A stretch of DNA of 64,000 nt from Kutzneria sp044547355 (GCF_044547355.1 NZ_JBIUAG010000015.1:124001-188000); one strand, 5' to 3'. Shown: positions 44,656 through 54,334, counted from the first letter of the stretch. Numbers and translations: made by a program. The notes: generated by a model not told the origin, from the sequence alone.

Positions 44656-45981
44656 GTGCCGGCCTCGCGCGCCACCCGTCAAGCCTGGGTGGTCTGGATC
44701 ACCGCCGTCGTCGTCTACCTCTTCGCCGTCTTCCACCGGTCCTCGCTCGGCGTGGCCGGCCTGGCCGCCGCCGACCGGTTCGGCGTCGGCCCCGCCGCGC
44801 TCAGCACGTTCACCGTGCTCCAGGTCTTCGTGTACGCCGCCATGCAGGTGCCGACCGGCCTGCTGGTGGACCGCTTCGGCCCGCGCAAGCTGCTCACCGC
44901 CGCCGCCGTGTTCATGGGCCTGGGCCAGGTCCTGTTCGCGCTGGCCGACAGCTACCCGCTGGGCCTGCTGGCCCGGGGCGTGCTCGGCCTCGGCGACGCC
45001 ATGACCTGGATCAGCGTCCTGCGGCTGATCGGCGGGCATTTCCCGGCCCGCCAGTACGCCGTGGTCATGTCGCTGTCGGCCATGATCGGCTCGGCCGGCA
45101 ACCTCGCCGCCACCGTGCCGCTGACCCTCGCCCTGCACAACGCCGGCTGGACGCTGACCTTCCTGGTCGCCGGCGCCGCCACCGCGGCCTACGCCATGAT
45201 CGCCGGCACCCGGCTGCGCGACCTGCCCCGCGGCGTGCCCGCGCCGGTGGTCGAACGCACCACGCCGCGTGAGGTCGTGCGCAGCATCGCCAGCTCGTGG
45301 CGGACTCCCGGCACCCGCCTCGGGTTCTGGGTGCACTTCAGCACGATGGTCGCGCCGACCACCCTCGGTCTGCTGTGGGGCGTGCCGTACCTGGTGCAGG
45401 CCCAGGGGCTGTCCCCGGAGACCGCCGGCTCGCTGCTGAGCCTGCTGGTCATCGGCGGCCTGATCCTCAGCCCGCTCGTCGGCACGCTGATCAGCCGCAA
45501 CCCCGAGCTCCGGGTCCCGCTGGCCGCCGCGTACCTGGTCACCTCCGGTGCGCTGTGGGCCGTGCTGCTGGCCCTGCCGGGCCGGATCCCGTTGTGGCTG
45601 CTGGTGATCACCTTCGTGCTGCTCGCCATCGGCGGCCCGGCCTCCTCGGTCGGTTTCGCGCTGGCCAAGGACTACACCCCGAACCGGATCGTCAGCACCG
45701 CGACCGGCGTGGTCAACGTGGGCGGCTTCGTCGCCACCACCATCGCCGCGTTGGCGGTGGGCGTGCTGCTCGGCCTGGCCGACGGCCTCGGTGCGCAGAA
45801 CGCGTTCCGGGTCGCGTTCGTGGCGATCCTGGCGGTGCAGGCGGTGGGCACCTGGCGGATGGCGATCTGGTGGCGGCGGGCCCGCGCCATCGTGCTGCAC
45901 GCCGCCGCCCGCGGCGAGGAGGTCCCGGTGCAGCTGCGCCGCCGGCGGTGGGACGACGTCATCGAGCCCGCGGCAGCGTGA
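44656..45981 (+). CDS. MFS transporter
   Basis: 441-residue major facilitator with 12 predicted helices. The loop 2-3 motif region GLLVDRFGPRKLLTAAA is conserved, and VFHRSSLGVAGLAAADRFGV at the N-terminus is typical of a nitrate/sugar-phosphate-like MFS subgroup. Substrate unknown. GTG 44656 is preceded by GGAAGGA. It lies between the MATE gene and truB with no obvious functional link. Confidence 0.88.
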   Translation: MPASRATRQAWVVWITAVVVYLFAVFHRSSLGVAGLAAADRFGVGPAALSTFTVLQVFVYAAMQVPTGLLVDRFGPRKLLTAAAVFMGLGQVLFALADSYPLGLLARGVLGLGDAMTWISVLRLIGGHFPARQYAVVMSLSAMIGSAGNLAATVPLTLALHNAGWTLTFLVAGAATAAYAMIAGTRLRDLPRGVPAPVVERTTPREVVRSIASSWRTPGTRLGFWVHFSTMVAPTTLGLLWGVPYLVQAQGLSPETAGSLLSLLVIGGLILSPLVGTLISRNPELRVPLAAAYLVTSGALWAVLLALPGRIPLWLLVITFVLLAIGGPASSVGFALAKDYTPNRIVSTATGVVNVGGFVATTIAALAVGVLLGLADGLGAQNAFRVAFVAILAVQAVGTWRMAIWWRRARAIVLHAAARGEEVPVQLRRRRWDDVIEPAAA

Positions 45982-46012
45982 GGACTGTCTGGGCGTGACA
46001 CAATATTTCGCT

Positions 46013-46945
46013 GTGTCACAACCGCTTCGCCATCGCCGCCCGCAGAACCGCCAGCGCACGCTCGGCACGACCGCCAACGCCGGCCTCGTCGTCGTGGACA
46101 AGCCCGCCGGGCTGACCTCGCACGACGTCGTGGCCCGGGCCCGGCGCATCCTGGGCACCCGCAAGGTCGGCCACGCCGGCACGCTGGACCCGATGGCCAC
46201 CGGCGTGCTGGTGCTCGGCGTCGAGCGGGCCACCAAGCTGCTCGGGCACCTGGCCATGGACACCAAGGCCTACCTGGCCACGATCCGGCTGGGCGCGGCC
46301 ACCACCACCGACGACGCCCAGGGCGAGATCACCTTCGAGGCCGACGGGTCCCAGGTCGACGAGGCCGAGGTGCGCGACGGCATCGCCGAGCTGACCGGCG
46401 ACATCCAGCAGGTGCCCAGCTCGGTCAGCGCGGTCAAGGTGGACGGCAAGCGGGCCTACGCCCGGGTGCGGGCCGGCGAGGAGGTCGAGCTGGCCGCCCG
46501 GCCGGTCACCGTCAGCCGGTTCGACCTGCTGCTGGTCCGCCGCGACGAGACCGCCACCGAGCTGGACGTCATGGTCGAGTGCTCCTCGGGCACCTACGTG
46601 CGGGCGCTGGCCCGGGACCTGGGGCAGCGCCTCGGCGTCGGCGGGCACCTGGTGGCGCTGCGCCGCACCCGGGTCGGCCCGTTCGACCTGCGCACCGCCC
46701 GGACCCTGGAGCAGCTGGAGGAGGAGCCGGCGCTGTCGCTGGACCTCGCCGACGCCGTGAACACCGCCTTCCCCCGGCACGACATCGACCTGCCCTCGGC
46801 CGCCGCGCTGTCGCACGGCCGCCGCCTGCCGGCCGCCGGCATCGAGGGCCCGTACGGCGTGTTCGGACCGGACGGCCGCGCGCTGGCCCTGGCCGTGGAC
46901 ACCGACGGTGTGGCCAAGCCCTTGGTGGTTCTGGCCGTCGACTGA
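46013..46945 (+). CDS. truB: tRNA pseudouridine(55) synthase TruB
   Basis: 310-residue TruB that makes the T-loop pseudouridine in tRNA. GLVVVDKPAGLTSHDVV and the catalytic Asp loop GHAGTLDPMATGVLVLG are diagnostic; SSGTYVRALARDLG is also present, and a C-terminal PUA-like part follows. GTG 46013 is chosen; GTG 45995 in the same frame adds six residues. Confidence 0.95.
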   Translation: MSQPLRHRRPQNRQRTLGTTANAGLVVVDKPAGLTSHDVVARARRILGTRKVGHAGTLDPMATGVLVLGVERATKLLGHLAMDTKAYLATIRLGAATTTDDAQGEITFEADGSQVDEAEVRDGIAELTGDIQQVPSSVSAVKVDGKRAYARVRAGEEVELAARPVTVSRFDLLLVRRDETATELDVMVECSSGTYVRALARDLGQRLGVGGHLVALRRTRVGPFDLRTARTLEQLEEEPALSLDLADAVNTAFPRHDIDLPSAAALSHGRRLPAAGIEGPYGVFGPDGRALALAVDTDGVAKPLVVLAVD

Positions 46946-47227
46946 CGAACGCTGGGAAGGCGGCTTTACACCACACCCAGTGGAGGAAAGCCGCCATACC
47001 AACACACGGGGGTCCCGCGGCCGGGCCCGGGCCCAGGGTAGGCTCACCCCCCTGCAGCCCATGNNNNNNNNNNCCGGGGCGGGGTGGCCCCGCCCCCGCG
47101 GGGGCCGGCGCGGGGGGGTGGGGGGGGGGGGGGGGGGGGGGCCCCCCCCCCCCGCGCCCCACACCCCCCCCTTCCCATCACTCGGGGGTCCGGCGGCCGG
47201 GCCGGGGCCATGGGTAGGCTCACGCCC
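46946..47227. other. truB-ribF spacer with assembly gap and low-quality flanks
   Basis: 46951-47002 is a degenerate relative of the hairpin at 8836-8894 (GGAAGGCGGCTTT pairing with AAAGCCGCC). 47064-47073 are ten N. To the right is an implausible G/C homopolymer run (about 47101-47170). Sequence left of the gap (about 47009-47063) and right of it (about 47181-47235) are near-duplicates (GGGGGTCC-GCGGCCGGGC, then GGGTAGGCTCAC). This is best read as one real sequence seen twice with errors. No gene. Confidence 0.8.
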
Positions 47228-48151
47228 GTGCAGCGCTGGCGTGGACTTGACCATCTTCCGAGCGGCTGGGGTCGCTGTGTACTGACCATCGGCGTGTTCG
47301 ACGGCGTGCACCGCGGGCACCGGGAACTGATCAACCGGGCGGTGGAGCTGGCGGCCAAGCGGGACCTGCCGAGTGTGCTGATGACGTTCGACCCGCACCC
47401 GTCCGAGGTGGTCCGCCCGGGCAGCCACCCGGCCCAGCTGACCACGCTCGAGCGCCGGGCCGACCTGGTCGAGGAACTCGGCGTGGACGTGTTCTGCGTG
47501 CTGCCGTTCACCCCGGAGCTCTCCCGCATGCCGGCCGACGTGTTCGTGCACGAGCTGCTGGTGGAGCAGTTGCACGCGGCCGCGGTCGTGGTGGGGGAGA
47601 ACTTCACCTTCGGCAAGGGCGCGGAGGGCGACGTCGACCTGCTGCGCACCCTGGGCAGCCGCTTCGGCTTCACCACCGAGGGGGAGAGCCTGGTCACCGA
47701 GGACCACCTGATCTACTCCTCGACCTACATCCGGGCCTGCATCGACGCCGGCGACGTGGTCGCGGCCGAGCACGCGCTGGGCCGTCCGCACCGGCTGGAG
47801 GGCATCGTCGTGCGCGGCGACGGCCGGGGCCGCGACCTGGGCTTCCCGACCGCCAACCTGTCGGTGACCAAGTTCGCCGCGGTGCCGGCCGACGGGGTCT
47901 ACGCCTGCCGTTTCGTCCAGGGCGGCAAGGTCCGCCAGGCGGCCGTGTCGGTGGGCACCAACCCGACCTTCTCCGGGCGGGAGCGCCGGGTGGAGGCGTT
48001 CGTGATGGACGTCAACGAGGACTTCTACGGCCAGCGGGTGGCCCTGGACTTCGTGGCCCGGCTGCGCGGGCAGCTGAAGTTCGACTCCAGCGACGATCTT
48101 GTCGTGCAGATGCGGCAGGACGTGGAACAGGCCCGCCGCCTGCTGGCCTGA
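47228..48151 (+). CDS. ribF: bifunctional riboflavin kinase/FAD synthetase
   Basis: 307-residue RibF making FMN and FAD from riboflavin. The N-terminal adenylyltransferase has TIGVFDGVHRGHRELI and SSTYIRACIDAGDV; the C-terminal riboflavin kinase has GRGRDLGFPTANLSV and VSVGTNPTFSG. The GTG start at 47228 fits the family; upstream codons run into the damaged sequence and are not real. Follows truB in the usual actinobacterial order. Confidence 0.94.
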   Translation: MQRWRGLDHLPSGWGRCVLTIGVFDGVHRGHRELINRAVELAAKRDLPSVLMTFDPHPSEVVRPGSHPAQLTTLERRADLVEELGVDVFCVLPFTPELSRMPADVFVHELLVEQLHAAAVVVGENFTFGKGAEGDVDLLRTLGSRFGFTTEGESLVTEDHLIYSSTYIRACIDAGDVVAAEHALGRPHRLEGIVVRGDGRGRDLGFPTANLSVTKFAAVPADGVYACRFVQGGKVRQAAVSVGTNPTFSGRERRVEAFVMDVNEDFYGQRVALDFVARLRGQLKFDSSDDLVVQMRQDVEQARRLLA

Positions 48152-48235
48152 ACGGCCCTTCCCACCCCGCGCCATCAGCTACGATCGGCCCGCGTGCGAA
48201 TGCAAACCGGACATGTCGTCGGGCAAGGGGGACCC

Positions 48236-48718
48236 TTGGAGGACCACAAGATCGTCCAGCGCAACCTGGCGCTGCAACGTGAGTGGTACGGCGAGCCGCT
48301 CGGCGACCGGGTGCGCCGGCTCGTGGTGGCGTTCGACATCTCCCAGGCCTACCTGGCCGACGTGCTGGGCATCAGCGCGCCCATGCTCAGCCAGGTGATG
48401 AGCGGCCGCCGCGCCAAGATCGGCAACCCGGCGGTGCTGGCCCGGCTGATCATGCTCGAACGCAAGATCCTCACCCCCGGCGTGGCCTCCGGCGACCGCC
48501 CGGCCATCCAGCAGGCCCTCGACGACGTGCGCGAGTCCCGCCCGACCGTGGACCGCGACGCCCTGCCCGTGCACGACAGCCGCGCCGACGTCGCCGCCGT
48601 GCAGGCCCTGCGCCGGGTCGCCCGGCCCGAGGAGCTGACCCGCGCCGCCGAGACCGTCCGCGACAACCACCCCTGGCTGGCCGAGCTGCTCCGCCGCGCC
48701 GCCTTCCCCCAGGTCTAA
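48236..48718 (+). CDS. small helix-turn-helix regulator
   Basis: 160-residue protein with an N-terminal HTH: FDISQAYLADVLGISAPMLSQVMSGRR, where the second helix fits a Cro/C1-type fold. The C-terminal half is helical and charged. TTG 48236 is preferred because AAGGGGG stands just upstream and the protein then begins MEDHKIVQRNLALQ; GTG 48194 in the same frame would add 14 residues lacking conservation cues. It sits between ribF and rpsO. Target unknown. Confidence 0.75.
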   Translation: MEDHKIVQRNLALQREWYGEPLGDRVRRLVVAFDISQAYLADVLGISAPMLSQVMSGRRAKIGNPAVLARLIMLERKILTPGVASGDRPAIQQALDDVRESRPTVDRDALPVHDSRADVAAVQALRRVARPEELTRAAETVRDNHPWLAELLRRAAFPQV

Positions 48719-48975
48719 ATCACTCGACGAGATCCCTCTTCCGGGTGAGAATGGCATCGGCGGATACCCGGTGCGGTGATGCCCGCGCACAGGGCGCGAG
48801 GCGCCCGGCTGCCCGGCGGCCGAGCCGCGACGCCGAAGGGCACCGCGCAGCGTGTCACGAACACCTGCTAACCTCGGTGTTTGGGTCCGGCTGCGGTCCG
48901 TGGCGGCCGGTACCGACAACCCCCTTTCACCAGGGGGCCTCACGGGACGACCGCGACAGAAGAGAGTGAACACCA

Positions 48976-49245
48976 GTGGCACTGTCCACCGAGCAGAAGA
49001 AGACCATTCTCGCCGAGTACGGCTTGAAGGATGGGGACACCGGATCTCCCGAGGCCCAGATCGCGCTGCTGAGCAAGCGCATCAGCGACCTCACCGAGCA
49101 CCTGCGTTTCCACAAGCACGACCACCACTCGCGTCGTGGCCTGCTGCTGATGGTCGGCCGCCGCCGCCGTCTGCTGAACTACCTGACCAAGACCGACATC
49201 GAGCGTTACCGGTCGCTGATCCAGCGGCTCGGCCTGCGTCGATGA
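48976..49245 (+). CDS. rpsO: 30S ribosomal protein S15
   Basis: 89-residue S15, complete: GDTGSPEAQIALLSKRISDLTEHL and HHSRRGLLLMVGRRRRLLNYL are invariant family blocks. It binds the 16S rRNA central domain. GTG start at 48976. The 257-bp upstream region holds no gene and probably the promoter and any autoregulatory leader. Confidence 0.97.
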   Translation: MALSTEQKKTILAEYGLKDGDTGSPEAQIALLSKRISDLTEHLRFHKHDHHSRRGLLLMVGRRRRLLNYLTKTDIERYRSLIQRLGLRR

Positions 49246-49250
49246 GCAGC

Positions 49251-49281
49251 GAGGGGGAGCGGTCACCGGCCGCTCCCCCTC
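49251..49281 (+). terminator. perfect 12-bp hairpin between rpsO and pnp
   Basis: GAGGGGGAGCGG (49251-49262) pairs exactly with 49270-49281 around a seven-base loop, starting five bases after the rpsO stop. It can act as terminator or attenuator or as a processing stem ahead of pnp. The following leader to 49456 is GC-rich with further pairing potential. Confidence 0.75.
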
Positions 49282-49456
49282 TCCGCACGTAACCACCACA
49301 AGAGAACAACGGGACACGCGCCAGCGGGCGCACGGCGAACACGGGTACGCCGGTCCTCGGTAGTGGTCCCCGGGAGCATCCCGTGGACTTCGATCGAAGA
49401 CCGGCCTCGTCGCCAGGGACCGCGGGCGTCTCCCTGTGACGAGGAGAACCAACTAC

Positions 49457-51709
49457 ATGACCGATTTCGAGGTCCACGAGACCACCGCCGTCATCGACAA
49501 CGGCGCGTTCGGCAAGCGCACGGTGCGCTTCGAGACGGGCCGCTTCGCCCGCCAGGCCGCCGGCAGCGCCGTCGCCTACCTGGACGACGAGACGATGCTG
49601 CTCAGCGCCACCACGGCGTCGAAGCACCCGAAGGACCAGTTCGACTTCTTCCCGCTGACGGTGGACGTCGAGGAGCGGATGTACGCCGTCGGCCGCATCC
49701 CCGGCGCCTTCTTCCGCCGCGAGGGCCGTCCCTCCACCGACGCCATCCTCACCTGCCGGCTGATCGACCGCCCGCTGCGCCCGTCCTTCGTGGACGGCCT
49801 GCGCAACGAGATCCAGGTCGTCATCACCGTGCAGAGCCTGAACCCGGCCGACCTGTACGACGTGGTCGCGATCAACGCCGCGTCCGCCTCCACCCAGCTG
49901 GCCGGCCTGCCGTTCTCCGGCCCGATCGGCGGCGTGCGCGTCGCCCTGATCGACGGCCAGTGGGTCGCCTTCCCGACCTACGAGCTGCTGGAGCGGGCCA
50001 CCTTCGACATGGTCGTGGCCGGCCGCATCGTCGGTGACGACGTCGCCATCATGATGGTCGAGGCCGAGGCCACCGAGCACGTGATCGACCTGGTCGGCGC
50101 GGGCGCGCAGGCCCCCAACGAGCAGGTCGTCGCCTCCGGCCTCGAGGCGGCCAAGCCGTTCATTCGGGCGCTGTGCGTGGCCCAGCAGGAGCTGGCCGAG
50201 AAGGCCGCCAAGCCGACCGCCGAGTTCCCGCAGTACCTGCCCTACCAGGCCGACGCCTTCGAGGCCGTCGAGGCCGCGGTGTCCGGCGAGCTGGCCCAGG
50301 CGCTGACCATCGCCGGCAAGCAGGAGCGCGAGTCCCGGCTGGACGAGGTCAAGGCCGCGGCGCTGGAGAAGCTCTCCGAGCAGTTCGAGGGCCGCGAGAA
50401 GGAGATCGGCGCCGCCTTCCGGTCGCTGACCAAGAAGCTGGTCCGCCAGCGCGTGCTGCGCGACAAGATCCGCATCGACGGCCGCGGCCTGACCGACATC
50501 CGCCAGCTCTCGGCCGAGGTCGCGCTCATCCCGCGGGCCCACGGCTCGGCGCTGTTCGAGCGGGGCGAGACCCAGATCCTGGGCGTCACCACGCTGAACA
50601 TGCTGCGCATGGAGCAGCAGATCGACTCGCTGTCCCCGGAGACGCACAAGCGCTACCTGCACCACTACAACTTCCCGCCCTTCTCCACCGGTGAGACCGG
50701 CCGGGTCGGCTCGCCCAAGCGGCGCGAGATCGGCCACGGCGCGCTGGCCGAGCGGGCGCTGGTGCCGGTGCTGCCCAAGCGGGACGAGTTCCCGTACGCG
50801 ATCCGCCAGGTCTCCGAGGCGCTGGGCTCCAACGGCTCCACCTCGATGGGCTCGGTCTGCGCCTCCACCATGTCGCTGCTCAACGCCGGCGTGCCGCTGA
50901 AGGCCCCGGTCGCCGGCATCGCCATGGGCCTGGTGTCCGACGAGGTCGACGGCGAGACCCGCTACGTCGCGCTGACCGACATCCTGGGCGCCGAGGACGC
51001 GTTCGGCGACATGGACTTCAAGGTCGCCGGCACCAAGGACTTCGTGACCGCGCTCCAGCTGGACACCAAGCTGGACGGCATCCCGTCCGAGGTGCTGGCC
51101 CAGGCGCTGGGTCAGGCCCGCGACGCGCGCCTGACCATTCTCGAGGTCATCGAGGAGGCCATCGACCGGCCGGACGAGATGTCCCCGTTCGCGCCGCGGG
51201 TCACCGCGATCAACATCCCGGTCGACAAGATCGGCGAGGTCATCGGCCCCAAGGGCAAGATGATCAACTCGATCACCGAGCAGACCGGCGCCGACATCTC
51301 CATCGAGGACGACGGCACGATCTACGTCGGCGCGGCCGACGGCCCGTCGGCCGAGGCGGCCATCGGCCTGATCAACGCGATCGCCAACCCGCAGCTGCCC
51401 AAGGTGGGCGAGCGCTTCCTGGGCACGGTCGTCAAGACCGCCGCCTTCGGCGCGTTCGTCTCGCTGCTGCCCGGCCGCGACGGCCTGGTGCACATCTCCA
51501 AGCTGGGCAACGGCAAGCGCATCGCCAAGGTCGAGGACGTGGTCAAGGTCGGCGACAAGCTCCGCGTGGAGATCGCCGACATCGACAACCGCGGCAAGAT
51601 CAGCCTGGTGCTGGTCAAGGAGGAGGACGAGGCGGCCCCCGCTTCGACCGACGCCCCCGCCGCCGCCGCTGTGTCCGATTCCGGGGCCTCGGAGCCGGCC
51701 GCCCAGTGA
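49457..51709 (+). CDS. pnp: polyribonucleotide nucleotidyltransferase (PNPase)
   Basis: 750-residue 3'-5' phosphorolytic exoribonuclease. Two RNase PH domains (first from VHETTAVIDNGAFGKRTVRF; second from IRIDGRGLTDIRQLSAEV), a helical linker, KH (IGEVIGPKGKMINSI) and S1 (GTVVKTAAFGAFVSLLPG) domains are in the canonical order, with an Ala-rich tail. ATG 49457 has GAGGAG upstream; the frame is open back to 49436 without a better start. Its stop overlaps the M16 peptidase start (GTGA). Confidence 0.96.
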   Translation: MTDFEVHETTAVIDNGAFGKRTVRFETGRFARQAAGSAVAYLDDETMLLSATTASKHPKDQFDFFPLTVDVEERMYAVGRIPGAFFRREGRPSTDAILTCRLIDRPLRPSFVDGLRNEIQVVITVQSLNPADLYDVVAINAASASTQLAGLPFSGPIGGVRVALIDGQWVAFPTYELLERATFDMVVAGRIVGDDVAIMMVEAEATEHVIDLVGAGAQAPNEQVVASGLEAAKPFIRALCVAQQELAEKAAKPTAEFPQYLPYQADAFEAVEAAVSGELAQALTIAGKQERESRLDEVKAAALEKLSEQFEGREKEIGAAFRSLTKKLVRQRVLRDKIRIDGRGLTDIRQLSAEVALIPRAHGSALFERGETQILGVTTLNMLRMEQQIDSLSPETHKRYLHHYNFPPFSTGETGRVGSPKRREIGHGALAERALVPVLPKRDEFPYAIRQVSEALGSNGSTSMGSVCASTMSLLNAGVPLKAPVAGIAMGLVSDEVDGETRYVALTDILGAEDAFGDMDFKVAGTKDFVTALQLDTKLDGIPSEVLAQALGQARDARLTILEVIEEAIDRPDEMSPFAPRVTAINIPVDKIGEVIGPKGKMINSITEQTGADISIEDDGTIYVGAADGPSAEAAIGLINAIANPQLPKVGERFLGTVVKTAAFGAFVSLLPGRDGLVHISKLGNGKRIAKVEDVVKVGDKLRVEIADIDNRGKISLVLVKEEDEAAPASTDAPAAAAVSDSGASEPAAQ

Positions 51710-53091
51710 GCGCACGCACGACGAGGACGGCCGCGGGGGTTTCCCGCGGCCGTCCTGGCTATCTGCAACGTCCGGGCAGCACGCTGACCCTGGAGCGCAC
51801 CGCCGGCGGCGGCGCGGTCCGGCGCAGCGTGCTGCCGGGTGGCCTGCGTGTGGTCACCGAGCAGATCCCCGGCGTGCGCTCGGCGTCGGTGGGCATCTGG
51901 GTCAACGTGGGCTCCCGGGACGAGCTGCCGCCGGTCGCCGGCGCCGCGCACTACCTGGAGCACCTGCTGTTCAAGGGCACCGACCGGCGCACATCGGCCG
52001 GGATCTCCGAGGAGATCGACGCGGTCGGCGGCGAGCTGAACGCGTTCACCTCCAAGGAGCACACCTGCTTCTACGCGCACGTGCTGGACGAGGACCTGCC
52101 GCTGGCCCTGGACCTGGTCAGCGACGTGGTGTTCCACGCGGTCTGCGCCGAGCGCGACATGGAGACCGAGCGCAGCGTCGTGCTCGAGGAGATCGCCATG
52201 CGCGACGACGACCCCGAGGACCTGCTGCACGAGGCGTTCTGCGAGGCCCTGATGGGCGATCACCCGCTGGGCCGGCCGGTGCTGGGCACCGAGCAGTCCA
52301 TCGGGGCGATGAGCCGGGACGCGCTGTTCGGCTTCTACAGGAAGCGCTACACGCTGCCCCGCATGGTGCTGGCCGTGGCCGGCAACGTCGAGCACACGCA
52401 GGTGCTGCGGCTGACCCGCAAGCTGCTGGGCGACCGGCTCAAGGGCGACGCCGCCCCGGCCGTGCCCCGCGCCGGCCGGGCCCGCATCCCGGTGCGCCGC
52501 GAGCTGGTGCTGTGCCCCGACGACACCGAGCAGGCCCACCTCATGCTGGGCATGCGCGGCCTGGACCGGCACGATGACCGCCGGTTCGTGCTGGGCGTGC
52601 TCAACGCGGCGCTGGGCGGCGGCATGAGCTCGCGGCTGTTCCAGGAGGTCCGGGAGCGCCGGGGCCTGGCCTACCAGGTGTATTCGTCCACGGCCGCGTA
52701 CGCCGACACCGGCAACCTGTGCGTGTACGCCGGCTGCACCCCGGACAAGCTGGGCGAGGTCGCCGGCGTGGTCCGCGGCGTGCTGGACGATGTGGCCCGC
52801 CACGGCCTGACCGCGGCCGAGGTGGCCCGCGGCAAGGGCCAGCTGCGCGGCGGCCTGGTGCTGGGCCTGGAGGACACCAGCTCGCGGATGTCGCGCATCG
52901 GCAAGGGGGAGCTGAACTACGGCGACCACCTGACCGTGGAGCAGACCCTGGCCAAGATCGACGAGGTCACCGAGGAGCAGGTCGCGGCGCTGGCCAAGGA
53001 GTTGCTGCGGCGGCCGGTCTCGGGGTCCGTGGTCGGACCCTACGATCACCGTGACGACCTGCCGGCCGAGGTGCATGAGGTGATCAAGTGA
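51706..53091 (+). CDS. M16 family zinc metallopeptidase
   Basis: 461-residue processing-peptidase-like M16 protein. The inverted zinc motif HYLEH is at residues 82-86, with ETERSVVLEEIAMRDDD supplying the third ligand about 75 residues later. The second half has the RERRGLAYQVYSS region. Conserved neighbour of pnp in actinobacteria. GTG start overlaps the pnp stop; its own stop overlaps dapB by four bases. Confidence 0.93.
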   Translation: MSARTTRTAAGVSRGRPGYLQRPGSTLTLERTAGGGAVRRSVLPGGLRVVTEQIPGVRSASVGIWVNVGSRDELPPVAGAAHYLEHLLFKGTDRRTSAGISEEIDAVGGELNAFTSKEHTCFYAHVLDEDLPLALDLVSDVVFHAVCAERDMETERSVVLEEIAMRDDDPEDLLHEAFCEALMGDHPLGRPVLGTEQSIGAMSRDALFGFYRKRYTLPRMVLAVAGNVEHTQVLRLTRKLLGDRLKGDAAPAVPRAGRARIPVRRELVLCPDDTEQAHLMLGMRGLDRHDDRRFVLGVLNAALGGGMSSRLFQEVRERRGLAYQVYSSTAAYADTGNLCVYAGCTPDKLGEVAGVVRGVLDDVARHGLTAAEVARGKGQLRGGLVLGLEDTSSRMSRIGKGELNYGDHLTVEQTLAKIDEVTEEQVAALAKELLRRPVSGSVVGPYDHRDDLPAEVHEVIK

Positions 53092-53834
53092 GTGTCAGGG
53101 TCGGGGTGCTCGGGGCCAAGGGCAAGATGGGCGCCCAGGTGTGCGCGGCCGTCGAAGGGGCGGCCGACACGGAGCTGGTCGCCGCCCTCGACCAGGGCGA
53201 CAAGCTGGAGGCGCTGACCGACGCCGGGGCCGAGGTCGTCGTCGACTTCACCCACCCCGACGTGGTGATGGGCAACCTCGAGTTCGCGGTGCACGCCGGC
53301 ATCCACTGCGTGGTCGGCACCACCGGCTTCACCGAGGAGCGGCTGGCCACGCTGCGCCGCTGGCTGGACGTCTCGCCCGGCCTCGGCGTGCTGATCGCCC
53401 CGAACTTCGCCATCGGCGCGGTGCTGACGATGAAGTTCTCCCAGCTGGCGGCCAAGTACTACGAGTCGGTCGAGGTCATCGAGCTGCACCACCCGCGCAA
53501 GGCCGACGCCCCGTCCGGCACCGCCGCGCGCACCGCGCAGCTGATCGCCGCCGCCCGGGCCGAGGCCGGCCTGGCGGCCAGCCCGGACGCCACCAGCCAG
53601 GAGCTCGACGGGGCCCGCGGCGCGCTGGTGGACGACGTGCGGGTGCACTCGATCCGGCTGTCCGGTCTCATCGCGCACCAGGAAGTGCTGTTCGGCAGCG
53701 AGGGCGAGACGCTGACCATCCGGCACGACTCGATGGACCGCAAGTCGTTCATGCCCGGCGTGCTGCTGGCGGTGCGCAACGTGGCGACGCGGCCCGGCCT
53801 GACCGTCGGCCTGGACTCGCTGCTCGGGCTGTGA
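53088..53834 (+). CDS. dapB: 4-hydroxy-tetrahydrodipicolinate reductase
   Basis: 248-residue DapB of lysine and diaminopimelate synthesis. NAD(P)H-binding VGVLGAKGKMG at the N-terminus; VVGTTGF; catalytic ELHHPRKADAPSGTA with His-His and Lys; C-terminal FMPGVLLAVRNV. Start GTG 53088 overlaps the M16 gene (GTGA). Confidence 0.96.
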   Translation: MSVRVGVLGAKGKMGAQVCAAVEGAADTELVAALDQGDKLEALTDAGAEVVVDFTHPDVVMGNLEFAVHAGIHCVVGTTGFTEERLATLRRWLDVSPGLGVLIAPNFAIGAVLTMKFSQLAAKYYESVEVIELHHPRKADAPSGTAARTAQLIAAARAEAGLAASPDATSQELDGARGALVDDVRVHSIRLSGLIAHQEVLFGSEGETLTIRHDSMDRKSFMPGVLLAVRNVATRPGLTVGLDSLLGL

Positions 53835-53844
53835 GGGCCCAATT

Positions 53845-54282
53845 ATGAGAGCACTGTGGACGGCGATCGCCCTGACGGCCGCCCTGGTCGTCTACTTCGT
53901 GCTGCTCGCCGACCGCGCCGTGCTGCTGATCCAGGCCGGCGGCGTGGTCGGCGTCGGCCTCGGCGTGGCCGTGCTGGCCCTGCCGCTGATCGGCGTCTGG
54001 TATGTCGTCGTGCAGTGGCAGAACGGCATCAAGATCGATCGGCTGGCCAGGCGGCTGGCCGCCGAGGGCGGGCTGCCGGACACCTCCGGGCTGCCGCGCC
54101 GGCCGTCCGGGCGGGTCGACCGGGACGCCGCCGACGAGTGGTTCGCGCAGCGGCGGGTCGAGGTGGAGCAGTCGCCCGAGGACTGGAAGGCCTGGTTCCG
54201 GCTGGCCCATGCCTACGACGTGGCCGGCGACCGGGGCCGGGCCCGGGAGGCCATGCGCAAGGCGATCGAGCTCGGTGGCTGA
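53845..54282 (+). CDS. small membrane protein with TPR-like tail
   Basis: 145 residues: two transmembrane segments (ALVVYFVLLADRAVLLIQAG region and GVAVLALPLIGVWYVVVQW) followed by a cytoplasmic helical part with a TPR-like repeat (EDWKAWFRLAHAYDVAGDRG, then REAMRKAIEL). Commonly found next to dapB in actinobacteria. Function unknown. Confidence 0.8.
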   Translation: MRALWTAIALTAALVVYFVLLADRAVLLIQAGGVVGVGLGVAVLALPLIGVWYVVVQWQNGIKIDRLARRLAAEGGLPDTSGLPRRPSGRVDRDAADEWFAQRRVEVEQSPEDWKAWFRLAHAYDVAGDRGRAREAMRKAIELGG

Positions 54283-54334
54283 CCGCCCGATCTCCGGTAA
54301 GGTCTACACCGGGGCAGAGAGTCGTGGGGCAACT

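Noticed and set aside
47084..47227. Upstream extension of the ribF frame through the G/C run
   Set aside because: The sequence is an assembly artefact next to the N gap; family start is at 47228.
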